Shown here piece after piece: positions 57,578 through 64,000 of a stretch of DNA of 64,000 nt; within the stretch, counting starts at the first letter, position 1; every line of letters starts with the position of its first letter. The translations under genes were made by a program, and so were the position numbers. The notes below the pieces were generated by a model that was not told the DNA's origin, made no database searches, and saw nothing but the letters and a program-made list of their open reading frames with translations. The stretch comes from Ruminococcus flavefaciens 007c (lineage in GTDB: Bacteria; Bacillota; Clostridia; Oscillospirales; Ruminococcaceae). The stretch covers positions 253,001 through 317,000 of the forward strand of contig NZ_ATAX01000028.1 of the NCBI RefSeq assembly GCF_000571935.1, read 5' to 3'.

Positions 57578-59986
57578 TCACCTTAAATACCAGATGTTGT
57601 CAGCATACTCCGTAACAGCGCGGTCAGCAGAGAAAATACCTGCGCCTGCGATGTTATTGAGAGACATCTTTGCCCATCTGAGCTTGTCATTATAGCACTC
57701 GGTGATATATTGCTGAGCATTTCTGTAGCTGTCGAAATCCGCAAGGACCATATAAGGATCCCTGTCCTTCAGTGAATTTGCCACATCATGGAAGGTACAG
57801 CCGTTAATGCCATGGTACATACGGTCGATAGCCTCGCGTATGCGTCCGTCGTTATTGTAATAGTCCACAGGATTGTAGCCTCTTGCCCTGAGATCGTTGA
57901 CCTCGGGAGTTGTCATGCCGAAGATAACGATATTATCGTCACCGCAGGCCTCCTTGATCTCGATATTGGCGCCGTCAAGAGTACCCAGAGTGATAGCGCC
58001 GTTGAGCATTAGCTTCATATTTCCTGTACCCGAAGCCTCTGTACCTGCCAGAGAGATCTGCTCGGAAACATCGGAAGCAGGCATCAGGTGTTCGGAAAGT
58101 GTAACGCAGTAGTTCTCGAGGAATACTACCGAGAGCTTCTGGCTGATCCTCGGATTTTTCCTTATCTCCTCGGATATTGCCCAGATCATCTTGATTATCT
58201 GCTTTGCCAGATAATATCCCGGAGCTGCCTTTGCCGCGAAGATATAGGTCTTGGGAGTAAACGGAGCATCAGGATTATTGAGCAGATATGCGTAATCCGT
58301 AAGGATATTCATAACGTTGAGGTGCTGTCTCTTGTATTCGTGGAGACGCTTTACCTGAACGTCGAAGATACTGTCTGTATTTAGTATGATGTCGGAGCTG
58401 TTCTTGACATACTTTGCAAAGGCTTCCTTGTTGGCCTTCTTTACCTCTGCCAGTCTGGTGAGTATCTCTTCATCGTCCTGGAACTGTCTGAACTTTTCAA
58501 GCTCCGAACCGTCCTTGATGAATTTCGGTCCGATAGTGTCCTTCAGAAGAGCTGTGAGCTCAGGATTTGACTGATAGAGCCATCTTCTGTAAGCGATACC
58601 GTTGGTAACGTTCTTGAACTTCTCGGGAGTATTCTCATACTCATCATGGAACACTGACTGTTTGATTATCTCCGAATGGAGCTTTGATACGCCGTTTACG
58701 CTGTGTGAAGCAGCCACGCAGAGTGTAGCCATGTGTATCTGGTTGTCCTTGATTATGGACATACGTGTTGTCTTTGCGCTGTCTCCGCCGTTTCTCTCCA
58801 TGAGTGACTGGCAGTAGCGGTTGTTTATCTCAACTATTATGGAGAATATTCTCGGGATAACGGTCTTGACAAGGTTGACGTCCCATTTTTCCAGAGCCTC
58901 GGCCATAACTGTATGGTTCGTATAGGCAAAGGTACGGATAACGATATCCCATGACTTTTCCCAGCTGTAGCCGCAGTCGTCAAGGAGTATGCGCATGAGC
59001 TCGGGTATAGCCAGTGTGGGGTGGGTGTCATTAATGTGGATAGCTACCTTGTCTGCAAGATTCTCAAGGGTACCGTAAACGTTCATATGGCTGTTTACTA
59101 TATCGCCTATGGAAGCTGCGCAGAGGAAGTACTGCTGACGGAGTCGGAGGCTCTTGCCCTCAAGGTGGTTATCGTTAGGATAAAGCACCTTGGATATAGC
59201 GTTTGCAATGGAATTCTGTGCAAGAGCTTCCTCGTATCTGCCCTTGTTGAACATTTCCATATTGAAGTTGGGAGCCTTTGCCGACCACAGACGGAGCACG
59301 GAAACTCCGTCGCCGCCGTAACCCGATACATAAAGGTCATAGGGAGTAGCCACAACGGTATTGTAGTTGACATGGGAGATATAGTGATACTGATTGTCCC
59401 AGTACTCCTGAAGATCTCCTTCAAAGTGTATATCTATCGAGAGCTCTGGCTTGGGGACGAGCCATACCGAACCGCCGGGAAGCCAGTTGTCGGGAAGCTC
59501 TGTCTGCCAGCCGTCCTCCAGCTTCTGCTGGAAGATTCCGTACTCATAGCATATCGAATAGCCCATAGCAGGGAAGCCCATAGTAGCAAGGCCGTCCAGA
59601 TAGCAGGCTGCAAGTCTGCCCAGACCGCCGTTGCCCAGACCTGCATCGGGCTCATGCTCGTAAATCTTATCGAGATTGATGTCGTACTGCTTGAGCATAG
59701 TCTTTATGCCGTCAGCAAGTTCGAGATTATAAATGCTTGTTTTCAGGGAACGTCCCATAAGGAACTCCATAGAAAGGTAGTAGATCTGCTTGCCGCCCAC
59801 CGAATTGGTGTGGTTTATGAAGCTCTGCCTCTTGGCACCGAGTATTTCCACGATTATCGAGGAAAGAACATGGTAAACCTGCTTGTCTGATGCTTCCTCG
59901 GGAGAAACGCTGTATAAAAGCTGAAGTTTCCTCGGGAACTCTTCTTTGATCCTGTCCATTAGAGGGTTTGCTTTTTTTGTAGCCAT
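57578..59986 (-). CDS. glgP: Glycogen/maltodextrin phosphorylase
   Basis: PLP enzyme releasing glucose-1-phosphate from alpha-1,4-glucans. ATG 59986 (GGAG ~8 nt upstream) gives 802 residues, typical of bacterial forms; a longer frame lacks conserved sequence. IYYLSMEFLMGRSL is at the N-terminus, GNGGLGRLAACYLDGLATM follows, VKRLHEYKRQHLN is the phosphate region, and the PLP lysine lies in EASGTGNMKLMLNG. Mammalian-type allosteric sites are not conserved. With the GH13 gene it forms a glucan-degradation pair. Confidence 0.97.
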   Translation of the reverse strand: MATKKANPLMDRIKEEFPRKLQLLYSVSPEEASDKQVYHVLSSIIVEILGAKRQSFINHTNSVGGKQIYYLSMEFLMGRSLKTSIYNLELADGIKTMLKQYDINLDKIYEHEPDAGLGNGGLGRLAACYLDGLATMGFPAMGYSICYEYGIFQQKLEDGWQTELPDNWLPGGSVWLVPKPELSIDIHFEGDLQEYWDNQYHYISHVNYNTVVATPYDLYVSGYGGDGVSVLRLWSAKAPNFNMEMFNKGRYEEALAQNSIANAISKVLYPNDNHLEGKSLRLRQQYFLCAASIGDIVNSHMNVYGTLENLADKVAIHINDTHPTLAIPELMRILLDDCGYSWEKSWDIVIRTFAYTNHTVMAEALEKWDVNLVKTVIPRIFSIIVEINNRYCQSLMERNGGDSAKTTRMSIIKDNQIHMATLCVAASHSVNGVSKLHSEIIKQSVFHDEYENTPEKFKNVTNGIAYRRWLYQSNPELTALLKDTIGPKFIKDGSELEKFRQFQDDEEILTRLAEVKKANKEAFAKYVKNSSDIILNTDSIFDVQVKRLHEYKRQHLNVMNILTDYAYLLNNPDAPFTPKTYIFAAKAAPGYYLAKQIIKMIWAISEEIRKNPRISQKLSVVFLENYCVTLSEHLMPASDVSEQISLAGTEASGTGNMKLMLNGAITLGTLDGANIEIKEACGDDNIVIFGMTTPEVNDLRARGYNPVDYYNNDGRIREAIDRMYHGINGCTFHDVANSLKDRDPYMVLADFDSYRNAQQYITECYNDKLRWAKMSLNNIAGAGIFSADRAVTEYADNIWYLR

Positions 59987-60105
59987 ATGTGATCTCCATT
60001 CTGCCGCAGAAGCGGCTTTATTACCTTTTGTATAATCGCTCCCATATATCACGGAACTGCGTCGGTAAATCGGGAGAAATTATTCTACAAGCGGTATATA
60101 TCTTA

Positions 60106-60134
60106 ATTATACTATGATTTATAATAGATTTCAA
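60106..60134 (-). promoter_or_regulatory. SigA-type promoter of glgP
   Basis: Minus strand TTGAAA (60129-60134), 17-nt spacer, TATAAT (60106-60111). The ~115-nt leader has no recognised element; 60135-60342 is AT-rich with nothing seen. Confidence 0.85.
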
Positions 60135-60342
60135 GTGCATAATTCAACAAATATTTGTCCACTAAATTTATATATTGCGGGATTTCGCCAAAAACCATTG
60201 TTACCCTTCCCGAAGCACCGTTTGTCCATTGTGCACAGTGACCAATCAGCAGAAAATTTGTTCTCAGATTTGTGCACAAACACGAAATATTTTACTTTGG
60301 AAAATATTTCGATATTTTTAAAAGATAAAACTTAGAAAATGT

Positions 60343-60371
60343 TTGAAATTTGTATTATTATGTGATATAAT
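60343..60371 (+). promoter_or_regulatory. SigA-type promoter of the 60457 gene
   Basis: TTGAAA (60343-60348), 17-nt spacer, TATAAT (60366-60371). Confidence 0.85.
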
Positions 60372-60456
60372 AAATAAAGCGGTTTCCGAAAAACAGAGCC
60401 GCAGCTAAAACCAGTGTAGAAAAAAGACAACAAAAGAAATTGAAAAGGTGATGTTT

Positions 60457-61668
60457 ATGGAAAAGAAAAAACGTTTTTCAGTACTTAAATTCGTTCTTAT
60501 CGTACTTTGCATAATCCTGATCGTTATCTCGATCATCGTCAACATTGCATTCTCGGGAGGAAAGACACCCAAGATCTTCGGCAATTATATCTATATAGTC
60601 AAGGAATCGGACAATATGGGGACCAATGTTACCAAGGGCGCAGCTCTTATCGCTCCAGATGCAGCGGATCTCTCCATAGCAAGAGGAGACATCGTTCTCG
60701 CTTATCCCGCAGCCGATCCCGACAAGCTCCATGTCCTCAGCATATACGACATCGTCACAGCAGAGGACGGTTCTCAGAAGTTCACTACCTCTGACGCTTC
60801 CAATGTGGGCAGCGAAGAGTCGATAACCAAGGACAAGATTGCAGCTCTCTGCACAGGTCATACCGAAAGTCAGGAGCTCGGCTCCTTCATCAGATTCGCT
60901 TCGGGCGTATGGGGAATCCTTTCACTCCTCGTTCTCCCCTGTGTACTCCTGGTGATCTTCCTCATTGCAAAGATCGCTTCCGCAAAGGACGACGATGACG
61001 ACGAGTTCGGATTCTATGAGTACGACGAGAAGGAAAAGGAAAGGGCTATTTCCGAAAGCAGAAAGAATATCCACGATAAAACTGCAAATCCTCTCTTTGA
61101 ACCTTCTCAGGAGATCCAGCCCAGCAATGAGTTTGAGCGCAAAAAGATGTCCATTGCAGAGAATTTCAGCCAGAAAAAGGTCAATCCCGATTCTCCATAC
61201 CAGAAGGAGAGGGAGCGCACCATGCAGTTCAAGGCTCAGCGCAGTGCCGAGAGCACCTTTGCCGCAAGAAATGTAGGCGGTTCTTCATCAACAGCTCCCA
61301 CAGCTGATGCCCTCAGAGAGGAAATGCTCCGCAAGACCGCAGAGGCAGAGCGCACAGGCACCTTCAATATCAAGACCACAAGCACTCCTCAGCAGTCCGC
61401 TGCTTCCGAGCCTATAAGCGATAATACAGGAATACTCTCCAAGAGTCAGCTTGCCGAGATGTCAAGAAACGACGTTCCCAAGACAACTCCTCTGAGAAGC
61501 CAGTCTGCTCCTTCCACAGCAGCTCCCAAGGCTCCCAAGAAGAGCAGCACTCCCGATATTTCGGATATTATCAGCAAGACAGCCCACAATGAGCGTAAAA
61601 AGAAGGCTGCGGATATGTCCGTTGACGACCTCCTCAAGCTCATCGAGGAAGAGAAGAACAAGCTCTGA
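60457..61668 (+). CDS. Membrane protein with a degenerate signal-peptidase-I-like domain and a long disordered tail
   Basis: 403 residues from ATG 60457 (AAAGGTG site). One helix (about 10-32), an extracellular part of ~115 residues, a second helix (about 150-175), then a ~230-residue cytoplasmic tail rich in Ser/Lys/Glu/Pro. The extracellular part has GNYIYIVKESDNMG and SIARGDIVLAY, resembling SipW/S26 signal peptidases where SxSM and GDIV would lie, but the catalytic Ser position reads Asn and no clear Lys partner is seen. Probably inactive; the relation itself is uncertain. The tail ends in a Lys/Glu-rich helix. Confidence 0.6.
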   Translation: MEKKKRFSVLKFVLIVLCIILIVISIIVNIAFSGGKTPKIFGNYIYIVKESDNMGTNVTKGAALIAPDAADLSIARGDIVLAYPAADPDKLHVLSIYDIVTAEDGSQKFTTSDASNVGSEESITKDKIAALCTGHTESQELGSFIRFASGVWGILSLLVLPCVLLVIFLIAKIASAKDDDDDEFGFYEYDEKEKERAISESRKNIHDKTANPLFEPSQEIQPSNEFERKKMSIAENFSQKKVNPDSPYQKERERTMQFKAQRSAESTFAARNVGGSSSTAPTADALREEMLRKTAEAERTGTFNIKTTSTPQQSAASEPISDNTGILSKSQLAEMSRNDVPKTTPLRSQSAPSTAAPKAPKKSSTPDISDIISKTAHNERKKKAADMSVDDLLKLIEEEKNKL

Positions 61669-61678
61669 TAAAACGATC

Positions 61679-61712
61679 AAAGGCAGACGCCGCAAAGCGT
61701 CTGCCTTTTTAT
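61679..61712 (+). terminator. Terminator of the signal-peptidase-like gene
   Basis: AAAGGCAGACGC-CGCAAA-GCGTCTGCCTTT followed by TT and AT-rich sequence; may also serve the convergent gene. Confidence 0.88.
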
Positions 61713-61755
61713 TATGTCCTTATATATGGTATAATATTCCTGAGGTGCAGTTTTT

Positions 61756-62541
61756 TCAGATATCTGCGAATTTAAATATCAGTATCATCATTATAAGGGG
61801 CATCGCCACGAATAATGCACCGAATAATACGGGAAACAGGTAACTTTTTACCGAATCGGGATCATATACTATCTTCGGCTTGTCGGGATCTATAAATATA
61901 TCGTAGCTCATACCGCTTTCACGGAGCTGACTGACGTTCAGCACAGTCGACTTGTAGGTCTCGCCCTCGTATGTGTATTCATATGTGGGATTATAGTATA
62001 CGATCACTCCGCCGTTTGCGGTCTCGGTAGAGGTGCTTGCTTTGACGCAGGTTGCCGTTACGGCGAACGTACATCTCTGAGGATTGCCCCTTGAACCGCA
62101 TATAGATGTTATTACCACACCCAATCCTATCACAATGAACAGCATGAAGAACAGGAACAGTCCCAGCCTGCGCAGAAAATGCCTAAGATCCTCCGAACCG
62201 ATCTGATATGCGTAGACCGCTATCATGCCGGCAACACTGCAAGCGGTCACTACCAGCCACGGTATCATCAGCTTACGCTTCTTTATACCGTCGGAGATCA
62301 TGCCTGCAATGCCAAAAACAGCAAACAGCTGTATAAACATTATGAGCGCCTTATAACCGCCGTTAGGTGTCCCCGCCAGCTTGTAGATAAGGAAAATAGT
62401 CACAAAAAACCATACGATAATAATCTTGCCGAATATTTTGTCGAACAGGATAGGCTCATTTTCATTGGTGTCCTGCTTTTTCTCATCGGGATAATATCCG
62501 TTTTCATCATAATTCATTTGCTCGTTTTCATCTTTTCTCAT
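61756..62541 (-). CDS. DUF3592-like membrane protein, copy 3
   Basis: 261 residues from ATG 62541 (GGGGTG site). A polar acidic N-terminus (about 1-40), about four membrane helices between 40 and 145, then a soluble segment with NPTYEYTYEGETYKS and DIFIDPDKPKIVYDP, and a last helix near 235-258. The NPDKP/DPDKP-type ending and the YxYxGxxY core match the genes at 34800 and 35564. Follows the XRE membrane gene by 46 nt and is likely co-transcribed. Function unknown. Confidence 0.75.
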   Translation of the reverse strand: MRKDENEQMNYDENGYYPDEKKQDTNENEPILFDKIFGKIIIVWFFVTIFLIYKLAGTPNGGYKALIMFIQLFAVFGIAGMISDGIKKRKLMIPWLVVTACSVAGMIAVYAYQIGSEDLRHFLRRLGLFLFFMLFIVIGLGVVITSICGSRGNPQRCTFAVTATCVKASTSTETANGGVIVYYNPTYEYTYEGETYKSTVLNVSQLRESGMSYDIFIDPDKPKIVYDPDSVKSYLFPVLFGALFVAMPLIMMILIFKFADI

Positions 62542-62587
62542 GAAAACACCCCCTATGAACTGATTATACCACATATTCCCCCATAAA

Positions 62588-63568
62588 TCAACGCTTTGAA
62601 ATATTTGATGATATCATTCTGACCACAGGTGTAAGCACAGCAGCTATTACGAATACTATCCATGTTTTGTGCCAGTCGTTTGTCATAAAGCTCCAGCCCA
62701 GGTATATTGCTATGATTATGCACCAGAAAATCATTACGGCAGGATCGCCCTTCTGTGTATTGAGCTTCTTCTCTCTTGAGAAATCGCCCATTTCAAGGAG
62801 CTTCTTATAGCCGCCCATGCGTATGGAGGTATGAACTATCATTCCTACACCGAGAGCGACCAGGGCGAAGAACAGAGCCAGACCTGCTCCATTTATCTGC
62901 TCGGACATCGGGAATAAGGCATCAGTCAGGATTATCGGCACAAATGACACGATAAGCAGCATTATGCCTGAAATAAGCAGGGTATTGTGTCTTGACATAT
63001 ACTTCTTCATCTTCTCAACGGCCATACCCGAAACGCCGTACTCCGTATCTATGCCCTGCTTTTCAAGGTACTCGTAGGGCTTCATTCTCATTCCCGAGAT
63101 AATGAACAGTCCCACTGCAGCCGCAATAATAATGAATAACAAAGGCAGACCTATGATTTCGTCCGATTTTTCAAAGGGTGCAAATCCTTCAAAGAGCAGC
63201 ATGGGCACCACACTGAGTATACAAAGCGCAACTCCCAGTGAAGTGCGCATGGAGCGCTGACGATTCTCTTCAAGGAATTCATTTGCTTCCTCCATTGATA
63301 CTCTTCGGAGAGGCGGCTCGGTCTCAACGGAAGCCCCCTGTGATACATCAGAGCCTGCCGCAGGTATCTCCTCCGTGTCTTTAAGTAATGTATCCGTGCT
63401 TACACCGAATATTTCCGAGAGCTGCAGCACACGGTTAAGGTCGGGAGTTGACTGTGCGCCCTCCCACTTTGAAACTGACTGGCGGCTGACGCCAAGCTTT
63501 TCAGCCAGCTCCTCCTGTGACATTCCTGCTCTTTTTCTTAATTCTATTATTTTATCTGCAAGGATCAT
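62588..63568 (-). CDS. XRE-family regulator fused to a membrane domain
   Basis: 326 residues. Helix-turn-helix (about 1-62) with [20 protein letters not shown] and [18 protein letters not shown]; a polar linker (about 68-105); then about six membrane helices to the C-terminus. GGAGG precedes ATG 63568. Such membrane-tethered XRE proteins are common in Clostridia and are presumed to sense envelope state; no target is known. It begins an operon with the DUF3592-like gene. Confidence 0.88.
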   Translation of the reverse strand: MILADKIIELRKRAGMSQEELAEKLGVSRQSVSKWEGAQSTPDLNRVLQLSEIFGVSTDTLLKDTEEIPAAGSDVSQGASVETEPPLRRVSMEEANEFLEENRQRSMRTSLGVALCILSVVPMLLFEGFAPFEKSDEIIGLPLLFIIIAAAVGLFIISGMRMKPYEYLEKQGIDTEYGVSGMAVEKMKKYMSRHNTLLISGIMLLIVSFVPIILTDALFPMSEQINGAGLALFFALVALGVGMIVHTSIRMGGYKKLLEMGDFSREKKLNTQKGDPAVMIFWCIIIAIYLGWSFMTNDWHKTWIVFVIAAVLTPVVRMISSNISKR

Positions 63569-63624
63569 ATTCTTGCCCTCCTGTATAATTATTCCGTGGA
63601 AATACTCCCTCGGTCTGTGTCTTT

Positions 63625-63653
63625 ATTGTATCATTTTCCGCAGTTACACACAA
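63625..63653 (-). promoter_or_regulatory. Promoter of the XRE-membrane gene
   Basis: Minus strand TTGTGT (63648-63653), 17-nt spacer, TACAAT (63625-63630). Confidence 0.6.
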
Positions 63654-63745
63654 GAAAGCGGGCTTTACAATTTGTCAATCGGCGGTTGCAATTGCCGATA
63701 TTCCGCACATTCCGAGGTTGCAATGCCGCAAGCGTCAAAAAGTTA

Positions 63746-63774
63746 TTGATTTTTCAGATATAATGTGCTATAAT
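63746..63774 (+). promoter_or_regulatory. SigA-type promoter of the last gene
   Basis: TTGATT (63746-63751), 17-nt spacer, TATAAT (63769-63774), 36 nt before the start codon. Confidence 0.82.
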
Positions 63775-63809
63775 ATAAGTACAAATTTTTACGAAAGAAG
63801 GTATCCCCT

Positions 63810-64000
63810 ATGGAGATCAAAAAAGCAGTAGAAATGGTCGAAAAGAAAACAGGAATCGACCTCCCCGATGAAAAGATCGAAAAGACAGTTTCAAAGGTTG
63901 CCACAAAAGAAAATATCGATAAGGCTAAAGATATGATAAGCAAGGTGGCTACCAAGGAAAATATCGAAAAGGTCAAGGACAAGGTCGAGGACATCGTCGA
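63810..64000 (+). CDS. Lys/Glu-rich helical repeat protein (3' end beyond window)
   Basis: Starts at ATG 63810 with AGAAGGT upstream and runs off the right edge after 63 codons. The visible part is strongly charged and helical, with a repeated SKVATKENI(D/E)K segment (about residues 28-38 and 41-53), typical of small amphipathic stress or scaffold-like proteins. No signal peptide. Family not recognised. Confidence 0.7.
   Translation, partial: MEIKKAVEMVEKKTGIDLPDEKIEKTVSKVATKENIDKAKDMISKVATKENIEKVKDKVEDIV

Noticed and set aside
59021..59890. 289-codon + strand frame
   Set aside because: Antisense to glycogen phosphorylase; composition only mirrors that gene.

Overview
This window looks like a chromosomal segment from a low-to-mid GC member of the Clostridia, most likely Oscillospiraceae and probably Ruminococcus or a close relative. 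The evidence is the Gram-positive gene content: a Trp T-box, a THF riboswitch on folT, CIRCE/HrcA, Rex and ylxM-ffh-rpsP. Strong AGGAGG ribosome sites, TTGACA-17-TATAAT promoters and the glycogen/alpha-glucan enzymes agree with this. No rRNA, tRNA, transposase, phage gene or CRISPR array was recognised, so this is mainly core and lightly accessory chromosome.

Layout. Positions 1-6750: the end of a sialate O-acetylesterase gene, coaX, a LysM/G5/M23 envelope peptidase, and a minus-strand operon (histidine phosphatase, unknown membrane protein, RluA-type pseudouridine synthase, luxS). Positions 6900-12800: an XRE regulator, a stand-alone TrpB2 behind a Trp-specifier T-box, a lipoprotein, and folT-folC behind a THF riboswitch. 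Positions 12890-19300: the heat-shock operon hrcA-grpE-dnaK-(52-codon membrane ORF)-dnaJ under CIRCE, then two small helical proteins; the second has its ribosome site inside the terminator of the first. Positions 19300-22765: a zinc-ribbon/DUF805 protein with a 12-copy GQPNGY tract, and ylxM-ffh-rpsP-khpA.

Positions 22800-28700: a lipoprotein, phosphatidylserine decarboxylase, and a two-gene version of the large 2-hydroxyacyl-CoA dehydratase activase. Positions 28780-36500: an ECF sigma/anti-sigma pair separated by repeats, an alpha/beta hydrolase, a membrane-anchored MurF-like ligase, Ddl, and two related DUF3592-like membrane proteins, one with an apparent frameshift at an A9 run. Positions 36500-47700: a sugar O-acetyltransferase, LysR, nfnA-nfnB-rex, a secreted bulb-type-lectin-like protein, carB, two repeat-rich DUF4190-like proteins, a decayed gene and mscL. 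Positions 47700-64000: a zinc-ribbon repeat protein, a VanY-like carboxypeptidase, a lipoprotein, glycyl-tRNA synthetase, small membrane proteins, a GtrB-like glycosyltransferase, a GH13 alpha-glucan hydrolase, glycogen phosphorylase, a degenerate signal-peptidase-like protein, a third DUF3592-like protein, an XRE membrane regulator, and the start of a repetitive helical protein.

The least expected signal lies between genes. A family of short elements begins with TGTAGGGGC or ends with its reverse complement. Just inside these ends is a hairpin whose stem sequence differs in nearly every copy yet remains self-complementary. About a dozen such hairpins lie in seven intergenic spaces, including within the dnaK-dnaJ and sigma/anti-sigma operons. 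Other points of interest are the terminator that contains the next gene's ribosome site, the A9 frameshift, the 200-nt out-of-frame overlap at the pseudouridine synthase, and four proteins carrying DNA-homogenised Gly/Gln/Pro/Tyr/Asn/Met repeats.
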